Assembly: GCA_017446095.1 (NCBI GenBank)
Contig: JAFSRN010000013.1
Coordinates: 62,001 to 126,000, forward strand
DNA length: 64,000 bases
Origin: Eubacterium sp.
GTDB taxonomy: Bacteria; Bacillota; Clostridia; Oscillospirales; Acutalibacteraceae
Reading direction: 5' to 3'
Shown: one piece after another, positions 44,041 through 52,500 of the stretch
Layout: the number at the start of each line of letters is the position of its first letter
Numbering within the stretch: the stretch's first letter is position 1
Position numbers and translations under genes: made by a program
The notes under the pieces: model-generated
The model's input: the letters and a program-made list of their open reading frames with translations, nothing else
Database searches by the model: none
What the model was told of the DNA's origin: nothing

Positions 44041-46431
44041 TTATTTATTCATTAACCAGCCTTTGATATCCGATACTCCGCGGAATTTTTCAAATTCGTC
44101 GCCGTTCGGGATAATAAGAGTGGGTGCCTGCTTGATGCCGAACTTTGCAACAAGGTCGGGCTGCTCGTCAGCGTTGAGCGCTGTGTAAGCGATGCCTGCT
44201 TTGTCAAGCAGTGCAGCGGCTGCCTTACAGTTCGGGCAGGTTGCAGTCTTGAACAGGATTACGCCCTGTGCCGCTGCAGTCGGCTCTGCTGTTGCAGTAG
44301 CGGCTGCCTCCGGCTCAACGTAGTCAACCGGTGCAGGCTTGGGGCCTGTGTGGGTGAGCTTTGATCTGCCGATGTTGTAAACCTTACGGTCCTTGTATTC
44401 CTGTGCCTTACCGTCGTTCCAATTCTGGATAGGTCTGTAGTAGCCTGTGATACGGCTGTTAACCTCTGTTTTTGAACCGCAGATCGGGCAGGTGTACTGC
44501 TCGCCTGAAAGGTAGCCGTGGTCCTTACATACGGAGTATGTGGGGGACATTGTGTAGTACGGCAGCTTGTAGTTTTCCGCAATTTTGCGGACAAGGTTAG
44601 CTGCAGCCTTCCAATCCGGCAGCTTTTCGCCGAGGAATGCGTGGAATACTGTACCTGATGTGTAAAGCGTCTGCAGGTCGTCCTGAATATCAAGAGCAGA
44701 GAAGATATCCTCTGTGTAGCCAACAGGAAGGTGGGACGAGTTTGTGTAGTACGGGTCGCCGTTCATATTAGCAGTGATGATGTCCGGGAAGGCTTCCTTA
44801 TCGTGCTTTGCAAAGCGGTAGGTTGTGGATTCAGCCGGTGTAGCCTCAAGGTTGTAGAGGTCGCCGTATTTTTCCTGATAATCCGAAAGACGCTCGCGCA
44901 TATGGTTGAGCACGTCGCGTGCAAAACGCTGTACGCTTTCGTCAGTGAGGTCAGCGCGCAGCCACTTTGCGTTAAGACCAACCTCGTTCATACCGATAAG
45001 ACCGATGGTTGAGAAGTGGTTTGCAAATGTGCCGAGGTATCTCTTTGTGTAAGGATACAGACCCTGGTCAAGGAGAGTTGTGATAACGGTTCTCTTTGTC
45101 TTAAGGCTGCGAGCGGCGATATCCATAAGGTGGTCAAGGCGCTTGTAGAAGTCAGCCTCGTCAGTTGCCTGATATGCGATTCTCGGCAGGTTGATTGTAA
45201 CAACGCCGATTGAGCCTGTTGATTCGCCTGAGCCGAAGAAGCCGCCTGACTTTTTGCGCAGTTCGCGAAGGTCAAGACGAAGTCTGCAGCACATTGAGCG
45301 AACGTCGCTCGGCTCCATATCGGAGTTGATGTAGTTTGAGAAGTACGGTGTGCCGTACTTTGCAGTCATTTCAAACAGAAGCTTGTTGTTCTCCGACTCA
45401 CTCCAGTCGAAGTTGCGGGTGATTGAGTATGTCGGAATAGGATACTGGAAGCCGCGTCCGTTTGCGTCGCCTTCGATCATAATTTCGATGAAGGCTTTGT
45501 TTACCATATCCATTTCCTTCTGGCAGTCGCCGTAGGTGAAGTCCATCTCCTTGCCGCCGATAAGTGCAGGCAGGTTCTTGAGGTCATTTGGTACAACCCA
45601 GTCAAGCGTGATGTTGGAAAACGGTGCCTGTGTGCCCCAGCGGCTCGGTGTGTTAACGCCGTAAACGAAGGACTGGATGCACTGCTTAACCTCCTTTTGT
45701 GAAAGGTTGTCCACCTTAACGAACGGTGCAAGATATGTGTCAAAAGAGGAGAATGCCTGTGCGCCTGCCCATTCGTTTTGCATAATGCCGAGGAAGTTCA
45801 CCATCTGGTTGCAGAGGGTGGAAAGGTGGTTGGCAGGTGAAGATGTGATCTTGCCTGTTACGCCGCCGAGACCTTCCTGAATAAGCTGCTTAAGGCTCCA
45901 GCCTGCGCAGTAGCCGGTAAGCATTGAAAGGTCGTGAATGTGGATTTCCGCATTTCTGTGAGCCTCTGCGATGTCCTCATCGTAAACCTCGCTGAGCCAG
46001 TAGTTAGCGGTGATAGCGCCTGAGTTTGAAAGGATAAGACCGCCTACGGAATAAGTAACGGTTGCATTTTCCTTAACACGCCAGTCGTTAATCTTAAGGT
46101 AGTTGTTAACGATTTCCTTGTAGTTGAGCAGGGTTGAGTTGATGTTGCGGACTTTCTCCCTCTGCTTACGGTAGAGAATGTATGCCTTTGCAACGTCTGC
46201 GTAGCCTGATTCGGAAAGCACTTTTTCAACGCTGTCCTGAATAGCCTCAACGGAAACCTTGCCGTCCTGAACCTTGCTTTCAAAATCCGCTGTAACGCGA
46301 ATAGCGATTAAGTCGATGATACTTGGGTGGGATTCTTTACCCTGAGCCTCAAAGGCTTTTGCGATAGCGGCGCTGATTTTGTTTATGTCAAAATCGGTAA
46401 CGCTGCCGTCTCTCTTAATTACCTGGTACAT
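44041..46431 (-). CDS. nrdD: Anaerobic (class III) ribonucleotide reductase fused to a C-terminal thioredoxin-like domain
   Basis: A 796-residue glycyl-radical enzyme that makes deoxyribonucleotides without oxygen. Residues 1-~90 are an ATP cone (YQVIKRDGSVTDFDINKIS). The ~150-690 core includes SMCCRLRLDLRELRKKSGG, the zinc-binding block VCKDHGYLSGEQYTCPICG, and the glycyl-radical loop RITGYYR (Gly ~661). An Ala/Thr-rich linker (~695-712) leads to a thioredoxin/glutaredoxin-like domain with active site TATCPNCKAAA and the cis-Pro segment IKQAPTLIIPNG (to 796). Class III enzymes of this core are ~700 residues, so the tail is an added domain. AGAGGAG precedes the ATG. It has its own consensus promoter; trxB follows and the activase gene precedes it. 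Confidence 0.95.
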   Translation of the reverse strand: MYQVIKRDGSVTDFDINKISAAIAKAFEAQGKESHPSIIDLIAIRVTADFESKVQDGKVSVEAIQDSVEKVLSESGYADVAKAYILYRKQREKVRNINSTLLNYKEIVNNYLKINDWRVKENATVTYSVGGLILSNSGAITANYWLSEVYDEDIAEAHRNAEIHIHDLSMLTGYCAGWSLKQLIQEGLGGVTGKITSSPANHLSTLCNQMVNFLGIMQNEWAGAQAFSSFDTYLAPFVKVDNLSQKEVKQCIQSFVYGVNTPSRWGTQAPFSNITLDWVVPNDLKNLPALIGGKEMDFTYGDCQKEMDMVNKAFIEIMIEGDANGRGFQYPIPTYSITRNFDWSESENNKLLFEMTAKYGTPYFSNYINSDMEPSDVRSMCCRLRLDLRELRKKSGGFFGSGESTGSIGVVTINLPRIAYQATDEADFYKRLDHLMDIAARSLKTKRTVITTLLDQGLYPYTKRYLGTFANHFSTIGLIGMNEVGLNAKWLRADLTDESVQRFARDVLNHMRERLSDYQEKYGDLYNLEATPAESTTYRFAKHDKEAFPDIITANMNGDPYYTNSSHLPVGYTEDIFSALDIQDDLQTLYTSGTVFHAFLGEKLPDWKAAANLVRKIAENYKLPYYTMSPTYSVCKDHGYLSGEQYTCPICGSKTEVNSRITGYYRPIQNWNDGKAQEYKDRKVYNIGRSKLTHTGPKPAPVDYVEPEAAATATAEPTAAAQGVILFKTATCPNCKAAAALLDKAGIAYTALNADEQPDLVAKFGIKQAPTLIIPNGDEFEKFRGVSDIKGWLMNK

Positions 46432-46482
46432 AAAAAACTCCTCTTACTGTCATAATTTTGTCATTTTTTCCGTGCAAAATGT

Positions 46483-46511
46483 ATTATAACAATAAGAGGT
46501 GTGTTTGTCAA
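46483..46511 (-). promoter_or_regulatory. Consensus promoter of nrdD
   Basis: On the minus strand perfect TTGACA (46506-46511) and TATAAT (46483-46488) boxes lie 17 bp apart. Confidence 0.85.
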
Positions 46512-46546
46512 TATGTTCCGTAAATTTTTAAAAAAAAGTTTTTCAA

Positions 46547-46562
46547 CCACAATATATAGTGA
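46547..46562. promoter_or_regulatory. Candidate NrdR box upstream of the nrdD promoter
   Basis: CCACAATATATAGTGA matches the NrdR consensus acaCwAtATaTwGtgt in its whole core. It lies 35 bp upstream of the -35 box and just past the end of the activase gene. NrdR sites usually come in pairs; I could not find a second one at the usual spacing. Confidence 0.55.
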
Positions 46563-47255
46563 TTACTCAACTCCGCGCAATTCGGTGTTTGTTACAAAAT
46601 TGTGCGCAATTTCGCAGTATTTATGCATTTTTTCAAAGCTCGGGGCAGTCAGATTGCCGTAGGGTACGGAATCTCTGTCCGTAAACCTCTGCAAGAAATA
46701 GTGTTTAGCGCCGCGAATCATCTCGCCGATTTTTTCAAAGTCCGCTTCCTCGTGCAGCTCGTCCACAACTGTGGTTCTGAATTCGTAGTCGATACCGCTG
46801 TTCATTAATATAGATATACTTTCTTTAATTATATCCATATTAATGTCGTCAAGTCCGCAGGTCAGGGCATACTTTTCCTCGCTGTTTTTGATGTCCATAG
46901 CTACGTAGTCCACAATGCCCTCGTCAAGAATAGCCTTGAGCATTTCAGGGTGGTAGCCGTTTGTGTCAAGTTTAACCTTGTAGCCCTCGGCGCGGATTTT
47001 GCGTATGAGTTCCGGCAAATCTTTGTGCAGGCAGGGCTCGCCGCCTGTGATTGCCACGCCGTCAATAAGTGCCTTGCGGCTGCGCAGAAATTCAATTAGT
47101 TCGCCATCGTCCATAATCGGCTCTGCCGTGCCGTCAATCAGTTCAAAGTTGTGGCAAAACGGGCAGCGGAAATCGCAGCCGCCTAAAAATATTGTGCAGG
47201 ACACCACGCCGGGGAAGTCCAGCAGCGTCATTTTTTGTATACCGTGTAATTTCAT
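46563..47255 (-). CDS. nrdG: Anaerobic ribonucleotide reductase activating protein (radical SAM, NrdG2 type)
   Basis: A 230-residue radical SAM enzyme. The cluster motif is GGCDFRCPFCHN (Cys-x3-Cys-x2-Cys); GVAITGGEPCLHKDL and VKLDTNGYHPEM follow the family pattern of TIGR02495 activases. It installs the glycyl radical in NrdD using S-adenosylmethionine and a [4Fe-4S] cluster. AGGGA lies before the ATG. It is placed just upstream of nrdD and 14 nt after the DUF4037 gene, so it sits in a separate transcription unit that may read into nrdD. Confidence 0.92.
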   Translation of the reverse strand: MKLHGIQKMTLLDFPGVVSCTIFLGGCDFRCPFCHNFELIDGTAEPIMDDGELIEFLRSRKALIDGVAITGGEPCLHKDLPELIRKIRAEGYKVKLDTNGYHPEMLKAILDEGIVDYVAMDIKNSEEKYALTCGLDDINMDIIKESISILMNSGIDYEFRTTVVDELHEEADFEKIGEMIRGAKHYFLQRFTDRDSVPYGNLTAPSFEKMHKYCEIAHNFVTNTELRGVE

Positions 47256-47269
47256 ATTGTTCCCTCATT

Positions 47270-48211
47270 CTATATTGCAGCAAGTATGTGCAGGTTGCGT
47301 ATTTCGGAATTTTCAATTTTATCGTTTACCGAATACGCGTGCTTTTCAAGGTCGCCGCAGATTGCGTCAGTCAGTTCCTGCTCTGCAAGTTCGTCAATAA
47401 TGTCGGCGGCTATGCCCTCAATCGCGTAGTATTTTTCCTCTGCGGTTTCGCTGTCGTTACCCGTGGTAAGCAGATATTCCATAATCTCCGCTTCAAGCGA
47501 CAGCTTCGGCAGCGCGCGAAGCGCACGGAAACACCACTTATAATATGGTTTATATTTATTATTTAATAAAAAGATAGTTTCGCTCGCGCTGTTGACGAAC
47601 TCGAATACAGCAAGCTGCGCTGCGGCTTCCTCGCCGTGGTCAAGGCAGCGCTTGTAGTTGTACTGCCCCGACTGCGCCATAAGCAGCAGGTTGCCTGCAA
47701 GCTTTTTGCGGCGCACGTGCTCGGGGTAAGCGCCAAGCGTTTCGCGTATGCGCGTAACCTCGCCGTAATTGTCAAAAAACACTTCGCCGTTAACGCACTC
47801 TGCAAGCGCCTGTTCGGGAACGGTGAGCCATTGTTCCGCAGTAAGGTTGCCGTCAGGTACACCGATTTTTTCCTCAAAAAACTCCGCTGTGCGCAGTACG
47901 CCTTTTCGCGCGCCGCCGACGGGCGACATCATTGCGCGCTTAAAGCCCATAAACTCTTTGGGCAGCTTTGCGTATGCGCGCTCAAGCAAAAACGCCGCGC
48001 GCCTGTCAACAGTTTCCTCATCTGGCAGGAAGATGCAAAAGCCGGGCTCAAAGTCGTGGTCGGTTGAAATATCATCGTCAAAGCCAAAACATTCCGAGCC
48101 GCTGCCGAACAGCCCGACTGCGAGGTAAGGCATAAGGTCGGCAAACTCATTTTCAAGCATAGGCAGACCGTGCTGCTCAAAGTACGCCTTTGATAACTCA
48201 AGACCGTTCAT
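47270..48211 (-). CDS. DUF4037 protein with a nucleotidyltransferase-like core
   Basis: A 313-residue protein. The N-terminal part carries GLFGSGSECFGFDDDISTDH, the Gly-Ser..Asp-x-Asp pattern of nucleotidyltransferase folds, followed by the DUF4037 block VFFDNYGEVTRIRETL and a helical C-terminus (YYKWCFRALRALPKLS). Family function is unknown. The ATG at 48211 follows GGAGGAA and overlaps the end of the TPR gene by 14 nt, so the two are translationally coupled. Confidence 0.82.
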   Translation of the reverse strand: MNGLELSKAYFEQHGLPMLENEFADLMPYLAVGLFGSGSECFGFDDDISTDHDFEPGFCIFLPDEETVDRRAAFLLERAYAKLPKEFMGFKRAMMSPVGGARKGVLRTAEFFEEKIGVPDGNLTAEQWLTVPEQALAECVNGEVFFDNYGEVTRIRETLGAYPEHVRRKKLAGNLLLMAQSGQYNYKRCLDHGEEAAAQLAVFEFVNSASETIFLLNNKYKPYYKWCFRALRALPKLSLEAEIMEYLLTTGNDSETAEEKYYAIEGIAADIIDELAEQELTDAICGDLEKHAYSVNDKIENSEIRNLHILAAI

Positions 48212-49034
48212 AGATTTCCTCCGCCCTTTTGTTAAGTTCGCCTGCGGCAAGGAAGTAGCCGTAGTATGAAAAACTGGGTGCGCACTTTTCGCACACAAAG
48301 GCGTAGTAGCCGTTGTGCGGTGCGTTAGTGTTAATCAGCAGGTCGTACGCCTTGTCAAGCAGGTCGCCGATTTTTCCTTCCGCCTGCTCGCCGCCGAGCT
48401 GCGCTTCAAGCGCGTCGGCAATATTGAGGTATGTGATAGCCTGCTCAAGGCTGCCGCCGGGTACGTTTGCCATAACGGCAAGCGCCTTGTCGTACAGCGG
48501 GTACGCCTCGTCGAATCTGCCCAGCGACACAAGCGTAAGCGCCATATTGTTGTACAGCCCGCCAAGCAGCTCCGGCGACACGTTGTCGCTCGCTTCGTAA
48601 ATAGCCATAGCCTTTTCAAACAGCGGCACGGCTTTTTCATTCTCGTCAAACGAGTTGTAAGCGGTTGCTATATTAATGTAGGTTGTCGCTGCGCTGATCG
48701 AATCGCCGAAATTCATCTCGTCAATCAGTCGCAGTGCCTCCGCCGCGCTCCCAAACGCGCCTTCGCGGTTCGCCGTCTTGCGGAAATGCCCCACAAGCTC
48801 ACCGCGAATCATAAGTTCGCCGCCCTTGTCGTGACCGAGCTTTGCTTCCTCAAGCCAGTACAGCAGGTGACGTTCCGCGCCTGCATAATCCCTGCGGCTC
48901 ATATAGTCGTTCATCTTTTCGATTATGCGCCCCTGCGGCACGGGTTTAACCTCGGGCGTAACGCCGTACGGCTCATCGCACAGCACGCAGCGCGGCTCTG
49001 CATAATCTTCAGGTGTAAGGTATCCTTTATCCAT
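48198..49034 (-). CDS. TPR protein with a CxxC N-terminal segment, partner of DUF4037
   Basis: A 278-residue protein. The N-terminus has EPRCVLCDEPYGV, a Cys-x2-Cys that may bind zinc or iron. Residues ~55-245 are TPR repeats (AATTYINIATAYNSFDENEK, LGGLYNNMALTLVSLGRFDE, QAITYLNIADALEAQLGG), and another Cys-x2-Cys, VCEKCAPSF, comes near the end. The ATG at 49034 is chosen because AGGA precedes it; ATG 49046 and TTG 49058 lack a ribosome-binding site. TPR-DUF4037 pairs beside nrdG2 recur in clostridia as far as I recall, which hints at a link with the activase or with glycyl-radical enzymes; this is inference. Confidence 0.78.
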   Translation of the reverse strand: MDKGYLTPEDYAEPRCVLCDEPYGVTPEVKPVPQGRIIEKMNDYMSRRDYAGAERHLLYWLEEAKLGHDKGGELMIRGELVGHFRKTANREGAFGSAAEALRLIDEMNFGDSISAATTYINIATAYNSFDENEKAVPLFEKAMAIYEASDNVSPELLGGLYNNMALTLVSLGRFDEAYPLYDKALAVMANVPGGSLEQAITYLNIADALEAQLGGEQAEGKIGDLLDKAYDLLINTNAPHNGYYAFVCEKCAPSFSYYGYFLAAGELNKRAEEIYERS

Positions 49035-49087
49035 AATCTTCCTCATATTGTGTATCAAATTATTGTGTTATACAACAGATTGTATAT

Positions 49088-49116
49088 ATAATAACCTAAA
49101 CCGCACCTTGTGTCAA
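49088..49116 (-). promoter_or_regulatory. Promoter of the TPR-DUF4037-nrdG operon
   Basis: On the minus strand TTGACA (49111-49116) and TATTAT (49088-49093) are spaced by 17 bp. Confidence 0.75.
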
Positions 49117-49157
49117 TCACAAGATTGCACATTGGCAAAGGAAAACAGACAGATGTG

Positions 49158-49186
49158 TTGAAATTATCCTTTAACTGTGCTATAAT
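49158..49186 (+). promoter_or_regulatory. Promoter of the small dockerin-like protein gene
   Basis: TTGAAA (49158-49163) and TATAAT (49181-49186) are spaced by 17 bp, 28 nt before the start codon. Confidence 0.7.
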
Positions 49187-49214
49187 ACCCGTGTATTGCA
49201 TAGGGGGCAAAAAT

Positions 49215-49550
49215 ATGAAAAGGGTAATTGCTTTTGCGGTGCTGCTTGCATTGGCGCTTAGCATAGGGCTGGTGGCTTTTGCACAGCAGAATAACGAGCC
49301 GCAAACTTCACATACACACGAATATGTAATTACGTCCGTCAGCGGCGGCGAGATTGCGTACACCTGCACTTCGTGCGGTGAGAGTTATTCGGAATATTTT
49401 GCAGACTACCTCAACGGCGACGGCGAGATTTACGACGTTAACTACGACGGTATTATAAACGGCAAGGACTACGCATACCTTGCGCAAAACAAAAAAGGCT
49501 GGAAACCTGTCGGCAGCGATGACGACTGGGAAGCCTCGCTGGATTTATAA
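49215..49550 (+). CDS. Small secreted protein with one dockerin-like calcium loop
   Basis: A 111-residue secreted protein. The signal peptide ends at AFA (~24). Residues ~33-60 hold a His/Cys block (HTHEYVI..YTCTSCGESY), a motif of many clostridial surface proteins that may bind zinc. Residues ~65-90 form a single dockerin-type loop, VNYDGIINGKDYAYLAQ, preceded by a degenerate LNGDGEIYD. A full type I dockerin has two such repeats of about 22 residues, so this is a minimal or half dockerin. GGGGG lies eight bases before the ATG at 49215. It converges with a GH43 gene that also ends in a single loop. Confidence 0.75.
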   Translation: MKRVIAFAVLLALALSIGLVAFAQQNNEPQTSHTHEYVITSVSGGEIAYTCTSCGESYSEYFADYLNGDGEIYDVNYDGIINGKDYAYLAQNKKGWKPVGSDDDWEASLDL

Positions 49551-49559
49551 CGTAAAAAC

Positions 49560-49592
49560 AAAGGACACGGTGACTACCGTGTCCTTTTTGTT
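49560..49592. terminator. Bidirectional terminator
   Basis: AAAGGACACGGT (49560-49571) and ACCGTGTCCTTT (49576-49587) pair perfectly around GACT, with T-runs on both strands, between the small dockerin-like gene and the converging GH43 gene. Confidence 0.9.
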
Positions 49593-49593
49593 C

Positions 49594-52500
49594 TTATGCA
49601 ATTATCAGCGGTTCGTATTGAACGTTGTTGCCTCTTGCGGTAATCGTGTCGCCGATTTCCGTTTTCGCAGCGGCATTGTTCTGCGATTTTGCAGCGGCAA
49701 GGTCTCTGCCGTTTACGCGCCCGTCGCCGTTAAGGTCGCAGTTGATAATCTCAACATCTGCGCCGGGGACGGACTCGCCGCTTACCCTCACGGTTATCTG
49801 CCTGTCAACCGAAGTGGCGGTGGAAACCGTAAGCGTGTATTCGCCGCTTTCAAGTTTAACTTTGTAAAAACCGTTTTGCGCGCTCGTGGCAGTAACGCCG
49901 CTACCGTTAATCTGCGCGCCCTCAACCGCCGCGCCGCTGAAGTTGGTGATATAGCCGCTGACCGTGTAAGCACTCACAAGCTCGCCAAGCAGGGTGTTAA
50001 GCTTGCTGACTGCTCTGTCCACCTGCGACTGCGAGGATGCACAGCCGAGCAAATCGGTGTATTCGCCCGCGTACTTCATAAGCCTGTTGTACGAACTGTC
50101 GGTGAAGTTGTCGGGGTTAAGGTCGTTTGCGGTGTTAATCACAGCTTCAAGCTGCGTATAGTCAACCGTTTCAAGCTCAGCCGCCGCGCGGTCAAGCGTT
50201 GAAATGTACTGCTGCTGCACAGCCGCGCTGTCGTCTGTGTAGGCAGGGTTGTTAAGGTACTCCCATACCGTGCGCTTTGCTGTTTCAAACGTGTTCCAGC
50301 TGTCGCTTGAGTAGGCACCTTCGTACAGCTTTTCGTACTCTGTAAGCGCATTTCGCACGCTGCTCTTGTCCACAAGGTTTACGGTAAGGTTTATCTTGTG
50401 GTTTACGCTTGCCTTGGGCGATGAGCCCTGAGTCATCGAAACCGTGATAACGTTGTTCGTCACGCGCGATGAACCTGTAACGTAGTAGTCGCGCGAGTTT
50501 CCGCCGTTGTTCGGGCTGTCGTCGTACGCGCCGTTTGACGTGTCAACCGTCACCGCGCTGTTACTCGATTCGCCGTAAACGCTTCTGCCCGTGGAATAAA
50601 TCGCGGACGAGTTGCCGTTCAGCGTGGTAAACGTCCAGGTGAACTTGTACTGACTGCCGTCCCAGTATTCAGCGTGCGGGTCGGATTTATCAATGTAGTA
50701 AACAGCGCTCGGCACGGTGCCGTTGGTGATGCTCTGATTTGTGATTCCGATAGAGGAATAATTGTACTTGTATGCACCTGCGTACTTGCCGACTTCGGTG
50801 GTAAAGCCCATGCCGTCGGCATTGTCAGCCGTGCAGGAAAATGCAGTCGGGCTTTCTATGTACGCAAAGTCGCCGCTTCCGCCGCTGCCCGTTGAACCGC
50901 GCAGACGGGAAATGTGGCACAGCGAACGTTTTTTGCTGCTGGTGTTTACGCAGTTCCACTCTGCAACGTGCGCGTCAAACGGATTGTTCATAACGTAGGT
51001 ATAAACCGTTTTTTTGTAAATGTTGTCGTCCTTGCGCAGGTACAAAGTCAGCGCCATATCGTCGTTAACGCGGTTAACCCTGCCTTTAAGCAGGTAACCC
51101 TTCGACGTGCGCTCCGCGTTAACTTTGCCGTTATCACTTTCAAGCGCGATGAACTCAAAATCGTCGGGGATGTACAGGTACGACTTCTTTTCACTTGCCG
51201 TTTTGCCGCTCGAAATAATATTGCCGCTGTACATATAGTTAGCAATGCTGCCCGTGCCGTGCGTGTAAACCACGGGGTCAACCGTGATTTCGCTTATGCT
51301 TTCCGGCGCGGTGGTTGCAGGGGTAACCTCGGATTCAGTCAGCTTATCAAGCAGCTGCTTTTGAGTAAGCACCGTGCTGTAAAAGCAGATGTTATCCATA
51401 TAACATTCCTGCCCCGTCCACTGCCACTCGGCGCCGGACGGCTTTTGCGTTTTGCCGAGGTAGACTTTTTCCGTAGCGGCAAGCTGCTGCAGAATGTTGC
51501 CTGCTGATTCGTCAAAGTCGCTCGATTTATTAATCGCGTAGCCAACCTCTGCGCCGTCAACGTAGAACGTGACCTTGTCCGCGCTGTTAACTGTTATTGC
51601 AAAGTAGTGCCATCTGTCAAGCTTGTAGTTTGGCGGATTTTCCGCATAATAATCGGCGTATCCGCTGCTGAAAATATGCGCCTGCAGACCTGCGTTTACC
51701 GTAAAGTATTGCCACTCTGACGGGCTGTTGATAAACGACATAAATATGCTTGAATCAAAGTAGTCCGCCTGCTCGGTAACCTTTGCGCGGAAGGTGATTG
51801 TGGCGCTGTCAAGTTCCTTGCCGTAGTAGGGGTTGTCAATAGTAGCGTAACCCTCGTCGCCTTCTGGCAAAAACAGCACCGTGCCGCGGTCGGCGTCGTT
51901 AACAACAGTAGCGTTGCCGTAAAGAGTTGCGCTGCTGTCGCTGATTTCTCCGCCGTCAACGGTAACCTGCTTTTCAAGCGAGGTGTAGCTGTCGGGCGTG
52001 TTGACAAATGAGCCTGCGCGGACTTTGCTGCCCCAGACTGTGCGGTTGTTGCCGGTTGCGGTGAATACAAGCGTCCTTTCGCGCGTTCTGGATTCATCGT
52101 ACTGGTATGTAAACAGTCCCGTGTAGCTGTTGCCGTCAATCGTAAAGTCGGCGTAGCACGAGCCATTGTCCTCACTCCAGGTGCCGATAATGCCCTGCGA
52201 TTCAAGCTGATGCGCGTCCTCAAAATTGGTTTTTGTGCCGCCGACGTACGAAGCCGCGCCGTAGATTTTGCCGTCCTCTGTCAGCACAATGTGTTGCGTG
52301 GGCAGAACTATATCCGAGCCGGAATCGTAGTCGCTTTCGTTAGTGATATGGTAAGTCGTGGTTTTAAGGTCGATGAACTCGTACGCGCCTGCGATTTCGC
52401 TTGCAGGGTAGTGGTGGTCGTAATCAACTGTTTCGCCGTAATACTCGTACGGCAGCATAATCGTCCAGTCGTCCTTGGTGCGCACCATCTGGTGCATCTG

